DNA of 64,000 bases from Chrysomallon squamiferum (GCA_012295275.1 CM022671.1:27431822-27495821); one strand, 5' to 3'; positions 17,911 through 30,760 are shown, counted from the stretch's first letter. Notes: generated from the sequence alone by a model not told the origin. Made by a program: numbers and translations.

Positions 17911-20275
17911 ACCAAAATGACTAGAAAAAGGCTTTGAAATTACATCTAGCAATCATCAGAGGACTAGAAACAACATTTTATGGTTGCTGTTTTATGTCAC
18001 AACAAATATTTTTTTTGTCTACCTACTTAACTACTGGCAAATTCAAATACAAATTCAGATTGTGTTGTATAAACTATACATTGGAAATTGCATTGAAAGA
18101 ATATGTGATACACATACTCATGTGTGCAGACACACAAACACAAATATATTTACACATACAGGCACAATAGCTGTTTATACACACAATCATATATTCATAA
18201 ACATATGAACCACTGCAAAGTCTAATCCCCAGAATGCTGTTTTTGAGATAATTAATACTGCAGTTATTTTAATGTTAGAAAGAAGCTAAAGTAATAGCAC
18301 ACTCACAAAAATGTTACTAAAAGGATTAGACCTTTCAGGCACTATGGAACTTGATGATTGAAACTTACTGTATATCATATATATTTCTGTTTGGGTAGGG
18401 GTGCACATGTTAATTATACTTATATAAAAAATTGTTTATGTTGGTCCTTGTTTTTGAAATTAAGAGTTAAACTGTTATATACAAATTAAAAATTTTGACA
18501 GATGTAACAGAATTATATTTTGTTTTTATGTTCTGTAACCTATTCAAAGTTATGATAACTAATAATGTATGTTAAATCTAGTCACAAGATGTTATAGGCT
18601 ATATACATAATTTTATTCAATATACCTAACAATGGTAGGATAAAATATTTAAGTGATTCCCCAAAAAAATAATAGTCAATTTTACTTATTAAGCAGTATT
18701 ATAAACCGAATATAAAAATGGGTTACAAGTCTCAGGTTTTGAACATAATACTGTTTTTATTTTTAAATATTTTATTGCTATCTGCACAATATATATTGTT
18801 ATTATGATACATCATTCATTATACTCTTGGAACCTAAAGAGACTTCTAATAAATATGATTATTTTTATTGGCTTATGTAGTTTTTGTTCTTTGTACCTCT
18901 GTACCTAATACTGACATTCAGTACAGTCATCAAATATGACTGGCTGCTCAATTAAATTAGCAATGCTTACGCATTTTAAAGTATTTTTTAATTGTCGATT
19001 GACGATGTATTCTATATCAGTTAAAAAGAAACCAATCTCAAATGTAAAAACAATTAACTTTTTGAAGATATCTACATCAGTGTAAAAGATATCGCGTTTC
19101 AAATTTTCAAAAAAAAAAAGAAAAAAAAAAGCTACCTGAAGTCACCAAAAACGTATTTTAAGAGATACCAAATCTGTATAAAATATATATATAACACTTC
19201 AAATGGCTAGTAAACAAGGATGAATGTAAAAGACGATAATCTAAGTGTTTTATATAAATAATCTATTCAGTGTAATCGACCAATTTCGTTTTTTTAACGA
19301 CCTTTTTTTCTAATATTCAGTTGTCAGTTTTACCTAGATCCCTGTTTCGCGTTATTTTCGGATTAACAAGTTCCCTTAAGAAAGTAAACTGACACTCTAT
19401 CTCATTCTTCTTTAAAACATAGTAAATTAGCGTAACATTTTGAATTTTGGTATTCGCCATTTCTGACAAAAAAAAAAAAACAAAAAAAAAAAAAAAAAAA
19501 AAAAAACATTTCTAGTTAAATAATTGTGGAAGTAGTTATTACAAACTTTTGATTTTATTTATATATTTATTATTTCATGTTATAATTTATTTCAATAATA
19601 TTGAAACAAAAGCAAATATATGTATAGGTACCGGACCAATTATCCGGAGTCACGAAATCCGGAAAGACCAGATAAAAACAAATAAATATACCATAGAAAA
19701 TCATACACCACCAATTTTAGCAACAAAGGATCATTTATATGTACCTTTCTATGGACGGGAATATATACATTATTTGATAAACTTGTAATGGAAATAGCGC
19801 CTATTCCACAATAAGCAAAACGCTCGATAGGTGGCGCGCCGGATATGTCTGATTGACGTGTTTTGACGCGTTTTGTTGCGTTTTGTTTCGTATAAAAATC
19901 GGTTTCAATTAAAATATGCGGACACGTTTTACTGAAAGCAGTTTCCACAGTTTGATATAAGAAAAGTGTTTTTTCCACTGTATGTCTTACTTAACCAAAT
20001 ATAATCTTTGTGTGAAAAGAAAATGGGAAAAAGAAACGCTGTATCCTGTAGATGAACGATTGATTCCAACATAATTAAGGCGATAAAAAGAAAAACTAAC
20101 AAAACTGTATGATTTGTTTATTTTTGTACAAGCGATGATAGGAAATAAATTAAAATTGAATAAAATAAAATAAAATAAAAAATCTAATAGTAAAATACCT
20201 GAGGTCAAGGACAGCAGGCTATATAATCGGCTGCTTTACAGGAAAATGGATAAATCTTAGAAATAATGGCAAGTT
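17911..20275. other. ASPDH 3' flank and spacer to the ABHD cluster
   Basis: AT-rich, with A-runs at 19110-19130 and 19468-19506. Near 19626-19670 there are short CCGGA/TCCGG strings reminiscent of pogo/Tigger termini, but no matching partner end was established. No gene supported. Confidence 0.35.
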
Positions 20276-21376
20276 TTATTTATTTTCATATTTTAAAACG
20301 GCATTAAAATATTCAAGCGCCACAGTTTCGGCCCACGGCTCAGCACATATTCCCTCGCGAAATCCACAATGGCCTCCTTTATCCACTCTCACCATTATCC
20401 AATCCGAATGTTCTGATATGACATCGTATGGAATAAATTTCGCCGAAAGAACTGGATCATCGAGACTGCACACAAAAAGTGCAGGAACAGTGACGTTAGA
20501 CTGATTTCGCATTGGGTCGTTTTCGCGCCAGTATTCTTTCACATTTTTGTTATTATAAAATTTGCAGTAAACACTTTCGTCTAATTCAATTAATGACTTT
20601 GCATTTAGCACCACGTCCATATTGATGTGTGAGGACAAAACGTGAGAGTGTTGTCGAAATATGTTCTTCAAACCGTTTACCATTGCATTTTCGTACAACC
20701 AATGAAGGTTCATTGATTGTTCCAAAGGCTCAAATCCAGGTGATATGAAGACAGCTGCCGCCAACAGGCATTTTACTCCTACTTCGCCTAAGTATGATAA
20801 AAGAACACCACCACCAGCGCTGAACGACATAGCCATGAGTTTTGATTTTGGATACATGTTATGAATAAGCTCTATGACCTGCTTAAAATCCGCCGGATCC
20901 CCGAAACTTTGTAGTTTTGGTGTTATTAGATACGATCCCCCGTGACCTCGTTTGTTGAAAACAACTGTCCGATAACCGTGACCTGAAGCTATTCTGGAAA
21001 CATGAGATGCCATTTGTATGCTACCTTCAATACCTGGGACGACTATCAAAGTTGGCCGTGCATCGTCTTGGTCTGGCATGTCAGGTGTTGTCCAATCAAT
21101 GGCCACCATGCCGCCATCTTTAAGTTTTACATATTGCCTGCGTGTTTTCATACGGATAAAATGACTCCAGTATGTTGCTGTTATCGTGTGTATATGTCGG
21201 TTATGGCTTAACCAGAAGGTAGATTTGTATGGCATAGACAATCGTGGTACTTTTTCTACAACGTAGTCGGTGAAAGAAGTGTGTTTGTAAAATAATATAG
21301 GCGTCTGCCAGCTCTTTCTATCCATAATCCAGAGAGTGCCCAAAATAAAAGTTATTAGTAATGTCATTATAATCAT
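20276..21376 (-). CDS. ABHD3-like membrane phospholipase/esterase, copy 1
   Basis: Single-exon coding region of 366 residues. The open frame extends to 21457, but a TTTCTTATTTCAG acceptor lies upstream of ATG 21376, so I take 21376 as the start. A likely 5' UTR exon ends at about 21636 with G|GTAAAG. The N-terminal membrane anchor (MIIMTLLITFILGTLWI) is followed by the ABHD1/2/3 (AB-hydrolase_4) domain: FWLSHNRHIHT, VPGIEGS (oxyanion loop), NKRGHGG, the nucleophile elbow SFSAGGG with Ser186, SLDDPV (Asp306/307) and KGGHCGF (His336). Known ABHD3 cleaves medium-chain and oxidised phosphatidylcholines. Odd: the usual Gly two residues before the nucleophile is Ser. Closest relative is copy 2, some 4 kb away. 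The stop codon overlaps AATAAA. Confidence 0.88.
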   Translation of the reverse strand: MIIMTLLITFILGTLWIMDRKSWQTPILFYKHTSFTDYVVEKVPRLSMPYKSTFWLSHNRHIHTITATYWSHFIRMKTRRQYVKLKDGGMVAIDWTTPDMPDQDDARPTLIVVPGIEGSIQMASHVSRIASGHGYRTVVFNKRGHGGSYLITPKLQSFGDPADFKQVIELIHNMYPKSKLMAMSFSAGGGVLLSYLGEVGVKCLLAAAVFISPGFEPLEQSMNLHWLYENAMVNGLKNIFRQHSHVLSSHINMDVVLNAKSLIELDESVYCKFYNNKNVKEYWRENDPMRNQSNVTVPALFVCSLDDPVLSAKFIPYDVISEHSDWIMVRVDKGGHCGFREGICAEPWAETVALEYFNAVLKYENK

Positions 21377-21457
21377 CGAGTCGTCTACGCAACATAAATG
21401 TTCCAAAGAAAAATTCTGAAATAAGAAAATGTATCTGTTTAACCTTTTAAATATCAC

Positions 21458-21503
<46 letters not shown>

Positions 21504-22901
21504 TAATAATAATAATAATAATAATAATTTAAATAATAATAAATAAAAATAAAATAAATAAGAATGAGAAAAAAGAAGAAAGAAAGAAAGAAAAAAGGAA
21601 TGAATAAATAAGCATATTAAAGCCATGTACTTTACCCAAAACAGATCGGCGCGGTTCACTAATTTTTTTAAAATAGGAACGCTATTGCATATACACCGGT
21701 CATCAGGTTGCCTGTGTCAGTGACTGATTTGATAAGCTTGACAAACAAATGTGGGTGTTTATTGAGTTTTACATCACCTATTTATATGTTAACTAGCAGT
21801 GGGGAAAAAAAATCGTTGCAAAATATTAAATGAAATATTGAGCTAAGGCAGACCTAAACTGCAAGATTACCAAAAGATGTTTGCTGGATAACGCTAAATT
21901 AATTATAATCAGTGGATACTACTGCCAAAAGTAATAGTTTAAATTTCTTAGTGTATATACAGGCATATTTACGAAATACATTTTTATATTTAATTAAAAA
22001 TTATTTTGTGAATGGAATATGTTGAAACAATTATTTATCTATATTTTAATTTTGCATCAGTAAGAAGAAGACAAAAGCACAACTCTTACATCAGTAACGT
22101 TCGGCAATTCCATATTTATGTCCTGACTTTCCATTACTCTACATATCTTGGATAACGTATTACGTCAGAAACACGTCATATCTGTAAGACCTGTTGTACT
22201 GAGCTAATTAATGTCTACCTATCGTAATATAACATATGGTAAATATATTGTACATGCTTCTAAATAATGTTTAATTTGTATTTTGCTATCGAATCTTAAG
22301 TATAACAACAAAACTGTATAGTTTAAAATTATCTGGGCGCTTCCATTTTTTCATGGTTGTCACTTCTTATGGGGCAGACCTAACCAAAACGCCCTAATTT
22401 CTTCTAGTTTGTACGCATTAATTTCGTAATTGCAATTGTGAGAGCGTATTTTATTGGCCTTCGTGTTTTATAAGAGTATTATTGTATTACTATGCCTTAA
22501 TAACTTGGATATATCAAGACCATTATTACACAGTTTGTACTGGTACAGGATACATTTTTATTTGAATTTATAGAGAATACATGCGTAATACGATTATAGG
22601 ACAGCTCAAAGAGCAAAAATCAGCTTTTCTTGAAATAATACCAAAAGACTTACTGAATAACGAAGTAACTCGCTTAAATAAATAATACAAACTAATCTAA
22701 GCATCGCTGATTAAACGGTAAATCATAAAATCACAGATGGTAACATATTGCTTATGACACAAACCATGTTTATTATTTACTATCCGGCTGATAGCTTTTC
22801 TTTTCTTTTCCTCTTCCTTTCCCTTTTCTTCTTGTTCTTCTTTATATTTAAGGTTCATAAACAGACATAGAAAACAAAATTATCTATAAACAATAATAAT
22901 A

Positions 22902-22979
<78 letters not shown>

Positions 22980-24672
22980 GAATTATTTATTTATTTTATA
23001 TATATTTATATTTATTCAGTTTTACATCACCTATTTATATTTTTATATATATATTTTTTTTTTGGATCATGAGAGATTATATGATCAAAGATTTTACTAT
23101 TTTAAAACAAATTCCTGTAAGAAATACCGTAGACTCTCAAACCCTACATTTAACCCGTAAAAACCTTCCTTACCTTATGCTGGATTATCCTATCCGATTT
23201 GGTAGCTCAGCATCAAACGATTTAGGCATGTCTAAAAGATCAGCAAAGAAACACACACACACACACACACACAGTCAACAATTCCATATTATAAGTGACT
23301 TCCCTGCGGTTCCGGTTGCAGATAAGAGATGGGAAGTATATATATAAAATAAATTAAAAAATAATATGAATTATATTTCCCATTTTTTTTCAGCATGGCT
23401 GAAGCACATCGTTCTGCAAAATTTGATCATCTTCCAACATTAAATGGCAGGACAGCTTTTGTATGATAAGACAAAACACCTTTTTTGGCTATATGAATTC
23501 AGCAAGCTAAGGATCTGGCATTTATGTTAAGTGTTAAGATCCACATTTAGCTGTAACATCGGTGCCCTACTCTTAGTTCCGCCGAAGTGATTTGATTGGA
23601 AGGTACAATTAATTACGAAGTCAGATATCTTTCTCATATTTAACAATACTGGCGATATGGCTGATGTCTGTTTTAATAAAGTCAGTATCATCATGGTTGA
23701 GTTTCCTTAATTTATAATTGTGCACAAGGAAGTACAATTTAATTCAAGACATTACCTTTCCTTGCTGAAGATGCCCCATGCAGCATATTTTTCTATAATG
23801 TGTGTTCGACGTTTTTCCGTTTTGAATTTGTTATTATGCAAATGTTGGACAAACGTTTTCAGCTCATTCGCCAAAAATATTAAAACCAAATTTGATTCCA
23901 GTTTGAAATATAATTTATTTTTGCTTAAAAAATAGCCATAAATGTAATTACCGGATGTAAATTTTCTGAAAGAAATGACTATGGTAATATTATATAATTT
24001 CATGCTACTGGACCATCTATGAGATGGGTCAACACTGACTGTCAAACGGTATAGAGAAACAGAAGTCTTATATATTTGGCAATGTTTTAATTTTAAAAAT
24101 AGGTTCTTTACAGTTTTATTTTGTAAATGCTTTAAAACAAAGTGTAAAGAAAATTTAAAGAAAGATAAAAAAAAGATATCTTACCTCGATTGCAAACAGA
24201 TAAAGTTTTGTTTAGTCGGATATACTCTGTCAGTTTTCAAACATCTGTTCCACGTTGTTAATAACATAATTATACATCTGTTGTGTTGGAATTAATGAAA
24301 ATATTTAACATAACGTATTAAAGCGAATATACAATTTAATGCAATTAGCATAAAAGATTAATACTTGATAGTAAAAAAAATAACATTTAATAAATAGTCT
24401 CAGTATCAAGATATCTATTAAAAATAAATAAATAAATAAATAAAACTAATTTCTCTGTGTACAATCAGTAAATTAAATATATGTAAACAAAATAATTTTT
24501 GGTCTTGTGTGTCCACATTATTTTGATGGGTAATGCCCTGAACTACTAAGTTAAAAAAAAAAAAAAAAAAATAAATTGTAATAATAATAATATTAAAAAA
24601 TTCAAGACTACAAATTAATTTTAGTTCACGGTGTACCCGTTTCATAATCCCAACATTCTTAATTCAAAATAC

Positions 24673-24764
<92 letters not shown>

Positions 24765-25324
24765 GTTTATTTCCTTGTATGTGTATGTTTGTGTATACAT
24801 TTAATTTGTGAGTATCAGTTAAAGGAATTCATATATTCTCAGTAATATGGTACATTATGCTTCTGTCAGTATGCTTGTTATGCAGCATCGGAAGTTGTCC
24901 GGTCCCTCTATACGAACATCTTATATAAATAACACAAGCAGAATATCAATCTTCGTGGCGTAGAGCAATTTGCAAAAATGTTACACCAGTTCCTGGTATG
25001 AAGCATGGAGAAATTAATACGGACATGATGCTGGACCAAGCGCATACAACTATCACATGAAAATATATTCTAACAGTATCCGTGAACTGTTATTTTCTTA
25101 CAGTGTTAATGATTCTGAATAACACATTTTGATATCGTTTTCTATAAGGACAGATCCAAATTTATGAAACTGGCAGCGGTGTCATAATTTAGCTGGATAT
25201 AAAATAAAATACACGTGAAGAAGTAGAAGAAACCCTCTGGTATAAAAACCCTGAAATGTTAACTTCATCCCTGCTAGATCTATATATGTCTTATCTATAT
25301 AATGCTAGACAGAAGACCGTTTCA
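21377..25324. other. spacer between ABHD copies 1 and 2
   Basis: AAT-repeat blocks at 21459-21539, a back-to-back (AAT)n(ATT)n run at about 22881-22979 that can form a hairpin, and a short CA run near 23251-23272. Includes the likely 5' UTR exon and promoter of copy 1 (around 21636 and beyond). No coding exon could be supported; a 20-codon open piece after a TTTTTTCAG string near 23392 is too short to call. Confidence 0.35.
24674..24756. repeat. (CT)n microsatellite
   Basis: Uninterrupted run of about 41 CT units downstream of ABHD copy 2. Confidence 0.97.
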
Positions 25325-26422
25325 TCATACGTCATATTCTAACACAGCATTTAAATATTCCAAAGCCACATATTCAGCCCACGACTGGGCACTTATTCCT
25401 TCGCGAAAACCACAATGGCCACCTTTGTTTACAGTGGCTATTATCCAATCGGAATGTTCCGATATGACGTCATAGGGAATGAATTCGGCCGATAAAACTG
25501 GATCATCAAGGCTCGACAAAAAAAGTACGGGAACAGACGCGTTAGAGTGATTTCGCATTGGGTCGTTCTCACGCCAATATTCTTTCACGTTCTTATGATT
25601 GTATAATTTGCAATAAACATTTTCATCGAATTCTTTTAATGATTTTGCATTCAGGGCTGTATCTATATCAATATGTGATGATACAACGTTGGAATGCTGA
25701 TGGATTATTTTCTTCAAACTTCTTACTATTAATATTTCATAAAGCCAGTGAAAACTCATTGACTGCTCCAGAGGACTGAAACCTGGTGATATGAGAACAG
25801 CAGCTTTCAAAAGCGAATTATCTCCCTCTTCTCCTAAATAGGACATGAGCACGCCGCCACCGGCACTGAAAGCGAGGCCCAAAAGTTTCGAATTCGGATA
25901 TTTTTCATGTACAAAGTCAACCATTTGTTTAAAGTCTGAAGGATCACCAAAACTTTGTAGTTTGGGTGTGGTGAGGTAACTACCCCCATGACCTCGTCTG
26001 TTAAAAACCACTGTGCGATAGCCCTGTTCTGATGCTTTCATGCAAACAAAAGACGTCAGTTTTATATTGCCTTCAATTCCTGGAAGAATTATTAGAACTG
26101 GTCGAAAGTCGTCCACGAGACACGTTTTCGGTTTTGTCCAGTCTACTGCCACAACTCCGCCATCTTGAAGTTCCAAGTACTGTCTGCTGATCTCGATTCT
26201 GTTCAGATGGTTCAAGCGAGTTGCTGTTATGGTGTGAAAATGTCTATTAAGACTAAGCCAGATGGTAGCTTTGTAAGGAGCAGAAAGACGAGGCACATTC
26301 TTTATAATGTAGTCAGTGAAAGCTGTATGTTTGTACACTAATGTAGGTATCTGCCAACAAGTTCTGTCTAGTATCCAGATACTTAAAATAATAACAGCTA
26401 TAATTAGCAGTGTAAAAAACAT
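25325..26422 (-). CDS. ABHD3-like membrane phospholipase/esterase, copy 2
   Basis: Single-exon coding region of 365 residues, clearly paralogous to copy 1 along its whole length. The frame is open to 26482, but a TTATTTTGCAG acceptor sits just upstream, so ATG 26422 (MFFTLLIIAVIILSIWI, a membrane anchor) is preferred. A probable 5' UTR exon on the same strand ends with AAG|GTGAGT at 27402. Motifs: IWLSLNRHFHT, LPGIEGN, NRRGHGG, nucleophile elbow AFSAGGG (Ser186), SLDDPV (Asp306/307), KGGHCGF (His336). Odd: Ala replaces the usual Gly two residues before the nucleophile. The ER membrane topology and phospholipid substrate are inferred from the family. Confidence 0.88.
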   Translation of the reverse strand: MFFTLLIIAVIILSIWILDRTCWQIPTLVYKHTAFTDYIIKNVPRLSAPYKATIWLSLNRHFHTITATRLNHLNRIEISRQYLELQDGGVVAVDWTKPKTCLVDDFRPVLIILPGIEGNIKLTSFVCMKASEQGYRTVVFNRRGHGGSYLTTPKLQSFGDPSDFKQMVDFVHEKYPNSKLLGLAFSAGGGVLMSYLGEEGDNSLLKAAVLISPGFSPLEQSMSFHWLYEILIVRSLKKIIHQHSNVVSSHIDIDTALNAKSLKEFDENVYCKLYNHKNVKEYWRENDPMRNHSNASVPVLFLSSLDDPVLSAEFIPYDVISEHSDWIIATVNKGGHCGFREGISAQSWAEYVALEYLNAVLEYDV

Positions 26423-26622
26423 CCTTTTGACTGGCACAGACCACCATTTCACGCAATACAAACTTCTGCAAAATAATAACAAAAAATATATGAAAAAAAA
26501 AAATTAAAACTAGAAAAACAAATTTTTAAGACTAAAATATATACTGAAGTCGGTAAAGTACATTAAATTTTGTTTAAACTAAACTAGACTGTGATTCTTT
26601 ATTAATGCAAACACAAAGAAAG

Positions 26623-26728
<106 letters not shown>

Positions 26729-27321
26729 ACAGGTGTTAAATAAAATAGCCTTCAGCAATCAACAGAAACGTTTCATAAACCGGTTTGATTCATCTGATGG
26801 TCTGGCAAAGTGCCACATCTGTTCGGACAAATATTTATGACAAATGTCACATTATAGACTGTCTGTATTAAATTACTCATTATTTATTAATTTATTTAAT
26901 AATATTTGGTAACTTAAAACTTGTGAGAAACAACAAAACCAAATTAACCTTTATACTGACGAAGTGACGAAACTACAGAATGAAATAAAAAAATGTATCA
27001 ACTAAATGTTTATTTATTTAATAAAATAAACACTTTTGTATTAGTAATGAACACTTGTACCTAGTGTAGAGATATATAAATAAGATTTACAAACACACTA
27101 CCTGTGTTATTATATAACCAAAAAGTCTCGTCTTGCAACAGTTAGAAAAAAAAAGATAACGTTTTAGTTATTTTTGCTGTTGATATTGCGAACACAGCGA
27201 ATATAACTATCTATTCCGCGCTGTATCGTGTTACCTATGTCGACGATACAGTTTTCTAAAACATTAAAGCTTTTGTCAGAAGATTTTTTAAACGAATGTT
27301 TTTGTTTTGTCAAACATTAAA

Positions 27322-27323
<2 letters not shown>

Positions 27324-27368
<45 letters not shown>
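27324..27368. repeat. (TA)n microsatellite
   Basis: About 22 AT units next to the candidate 5' UTR exon of ABHD copy 2. Confidence 0.95.
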
Positions 27369-27371
<3 letters not shown>

Positions 27372-28078
27372 GGCTAGTGTCTGTTATCGTACACTACTCA
27401 CCTTAAACTTTACAAAGTCGTCTGTAAGGTCATTGAGTTTCCTCCAGTTTGTGTCCTTTTTCAGTCAGCTGTCCGGAAAACCTGCCTAACAGTAAATCGT
27501 TTTGTATTGGTGACATGTTAACCTTTGCAGTATAATAGTACAAAATATCGCTATACATTCGGGGGAAATTTTTTTAACACGCACGTACACACATACACAC
27601 ACAGACACATACACACACATATACACACAAATACATGCATATATATATACACATACATATATATATATATACATACATACATACATACATACATTATAAT
27701 ACTTTGATACAAATTCAAACTCTTTCTTTATATAAACAATTATAATACTTTCATACAAATTCAAACACTTTCTTTATATAAACAATAAATAAACGAACCA
27801 CATACATTTACTGGACTGTAACAGCAGCACGACAACCACAACAACAGCAGCAGCAGACTCAGGTTGCATGTTAATTCGAATCGCCACGGTGCGTCACACT
27901 GAGCTGTGACAAGGAGATATCACTGGTAAGGTGCAGACGGAGCGCCTCGCTTTCGTGGCCTTGACGTTCACATCTCCAGCAGCAAAACGAATGACTGTGA
28001 ACCAGCCAAGTGTGAACTCAAACACAAACTGACGCACTGAAAAGTTATTTACGTAGTGATGATTGTCTTTTCTTATCA

Positions 28079-28225
28079 GGTCAGCATATACTGAGTTTTG
28101 TAAGTACTGCGTAAACTCACGAAATCAGCATGTTACTGAGTTTTGTAAGTACTGAGTAAATTGTCATGAAATCAGCATGCTACTGAGGTTTTTTGTAGAT
28201 ACTGAGTATACTGTCATGAAATCTG
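28079..28225. repeat. about 50-bp tandem repeat, three copies
   Basis: TCAGCAT..ACTGAGTTTTG, then GTAAGTACTG or GTAGATACTG, then TGTCATGAAA recurs three times with small changes. The units contain GTAAGT strings but no exon was identified beside them. Confidence 0.85.
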
Positions 28226-28329
28226 GTCTGAGTGTTAAATTATATGTATATCAATTCATCTTCACCTTTTAAGTGGTTTTTGTTTGTAATTAATTCAGAA
28301 ATTAACATTATTCTTTAAAATATGCACGT

Positions 28330-28660
28330 ACCCACCCACAATATCACCACGCAAATTCGCACTTATATGTACATGTACTGATATTTACATATATGCATTC
28401 ATAAATTCGTACATACTAGAATAAATTCATACATAAATACACACACACACACACACACACATATAGATACAGACACACACACATACATATATACATACAG
28501 ACAGACAAGCACACACATACATACAGACACACAATCACATGAACATAGATATAAATACACAAACATACATGCATACATACATGCATACTTGCACACATAC
28601 AAACATACCTATACACATACAACATATACATAGATATATCATCCAATATCATACACACCT
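28330..28660. repeat. (CATA)n/(CA)n degenerate microsatellite
   Basis: Mixed ACAT, ATAC and AC repeats. Open frames on either strand here are repeat translations. Confidence 0.9.
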
Positions 28661-28764
28661 AAATACCCTCTGATATGGAGGTTGTCTTAGTGACGTACAC
28701 ACACACAAACGCACAGACACACACACACACACACACATACATACATAGCCTCAACTTTTTTTTG

Positions 28765-28935
28765 TAAAGGTGGCCGATGTCGTATCGTCGTTCGCCTACG
28801 CCCTACGGAGGAGAGCGGGCGAATGGGTGACATACATCCGAGTCATGTCAACGGCATATGACCTTTGCGAGGTCATGACTGAACTTCGTCCTTCTATGGC
28901 AATCCCGAGGATTGTCTGTGTGCAGTCTAATCATG
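28765..28935. other. unassigned GC-richer island
   Basis: About 170 bp clearly richer in G+C and CpG than its surroundings, open on the plus strand (MADVVSSFAYALRRRAGE from 28770). It does not resemble a protein family or tRNA that I know. It could be a piece of a dispersed repeat or a fossil exon. Confidence 0.3.
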
Positions 28936-29028
28936 CATATGTAGAACAAAACATATTCATTCCTAAATGTATACACATATACATAAAGCATACATGCACA
29001 CAATAAACACATATTAGCCAGTCAATAA

Positions 29029-29058
<30 letters not shown>

Positions 29059-29064
<6 letters not shown>

Positions 29065-29399
29065 TTTAGATATTTGTTTATTTTATATTTTCTGTATATT
29101 TTATTTATGAAATGGCACGATAAATTATAAGAAATAGAAGCCACAGAAGCTTACTATTTATTATCATACTTTGTCATAAGCAAAGAGTGGTTGTTACAAA
29201 AAATATATATATATATATATTAAATTGTCGTCTGATTTTCATTATAATGCAGACAGAAAACCAAAACGTTAGTTTATTTTGTGTTAACAAGTTGATGTAA
29301 AAATTAAAATACATATGTACATGATAATACAATAATGACACTATAATTATTTTAAATGTACTTTATTTATTTATTTATTTATTTATTATTATTATTAAA

Positions 29400-29439
<40 letters not shown>

Positions 29440-29595
29440 TTTTTTTTTTTATTTTTTTTCACCACCGCCTTTGCTTATGACAAAGTATGATAATAAATAC
29501 AAAGCTTCTGTGGCTTCTATTTCTTATAATTTATCGTGCCATTTCATAAATAAAATATACAGAAAATATAAAATAAACAAATATCTAAATTCATA
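29059..29595. repeat. near-perfect inverted repeat, two 127-bp arms around a 283-bp loop
   Basis: The left arm 29059-29185 (TATGAATTTAGATATTTG...CATAAGCAAAG) and the right arm 29469-29595 are reverse complements with only about two adjacent mismatches (near 29149). The loop holds TTTA/TTA runs and further AT repeat. The arms carry non-repetitive sequence (GAAGCCACAGAAGCTT), so this is not a microsatellite artefact. It may be a terminal-inverted-repeat element or a recent palindromic duplication. If transcribed it would form a long hairpin. Confidence 0.92.
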
Positions 29596-30171
29596 AAATA
29601 ATAATAACAATAACAAAAACAACAACAACAACAACAACAGTAATAATAATAATAATAATGATGATGATGATGATAATGATGATGATAGTAATAGTAATAA
29701 CTGGACAAATGGTAATTGTAAAGATGGCAGTGATTTATGTTTAAAATAGTTACAACCTAATTTTTGGTAGTAATAAAATAAAGCGATAAAAATACAAAAT
29801 CGTGAAGATACATGTTCTAATTTTCTTTCTTACTTACATTTTTCTTACCTGAAATAAGACATTTAACAATAAAGTCAGTCATGTAATATATATTTCAGGT
29901 GAACATTTTTTTAAAAATAACTGAATAAAATATATACACAAATAAAAATGAATAAATATCCATAATTATAAATTTAAAAATATATATAAAATAAAAAAAA
30001 CCAGCAACAAAAATAACAACAAATAAAACAAAACAACAACACCCGCCAAAAAAAAAACCACCCTACAACTTAATATGTATAATATTTTTATTGAAAATTA
30101 TTTTCGATAGTCTCACAATCATTTTAAAGGATGATCAGAAAAAAAGCTTACATGTATGTTTCAGAGAGAAA

Positions 30172-30175
<4 letters not shown>

Positions 30176-30267
<92 letters not shown>
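30176..30267. repeat. (GA)n microsatellite
   Basis: About 46 uninterrupted GA units. Confidence 0.97.
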
Positions 30268-30269
<2 letters not shown>

Positions 30270-30359
30270 ACATGATGAGAATGAAAAACTACTGTACAAT
30301 ATAAAAATAACAAATACAAATAAAAACAACTTTTTTAACGTGGTAAACATTAAGTTATC

Positions 30360-30760
30360 ATCATGATGGCTTTTTTTATTCTTGTTATTGCTGATGATGC
30401 TATTGTCCTTTTCGTTAAGTGTTTGGTAATTTTTCTTTCGCCAATGCTATCGTTACGGGAAAAGATTTGTTGTTAAAGCTGTTTGATTTAGAAGAATTCC
30501 ATTAACCCGAATCAAACTTTTCTGAATCATTTCTCCATTCAAATGAATTATCGTTGGCTTTTTGTTAACGTCCAGAGCACTATCTATGAATTCAGCATTT
30601 AGAGGATGAGCCATTGAGACAGACCGCCAACCTTCCAGAAAGCCGTGTCCTCCATTTTTATAGTCACCGGTAAAAAAAACATCTTTCCTCGTATTTTTTC
30701 TAATTAATTCGTAACAGCATTCTTTAACATACAAATGCATCCATCCATATGAAACCACGC
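30360..30760 (-). pseudogene. decayed 3' fragment of an ABHD3-like gene
   Basis: The open frame around 30453-30758 reads KNGGHGFLEG and AEFIDSALDVNKKP, matching KNGGHCGFLEG and AEFVDTVLEFNKQP at the end of ABHD copy 3. The similarity continues past the stop into the 3' UTR (for example TACGGGAAAAGA and TTATTGCTGATG at both loci). The N-terminal two thirds, including the nucleophile elbow and the SLDDP motif, are missing. The Cys after the active-site His is lost, as is the Trp of SWAD. It looks like a truncated tandem duplicate of copy 3 that has decayed. Confidence 0.78.

Noticed and set aside
19541-19978. Overlapping open frames on both strands and CCGGA/TCCGG strings near 19626-19670
   Set aside because: The strings recall pogo/Tigger transposon tips but no matching opposite end could be placed, and the peptides resemble nothing known.
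21377-21457. N-terminal extension of ABHD copy 1 to ATG 21457 (and of copy 2 to 26482)
   Set aside because: Both extensions cross clear 3' splice acceptors (TTATTTCAG, TTATTTTGCAG) and show no similarity between paralogues, so they are intron sequence.
23069-23347. Plus-strand 92-codon open frame including a His-Thr run
   Set aside because: Runs through a CA microsatellite, no family resemblance, no splice or start support.
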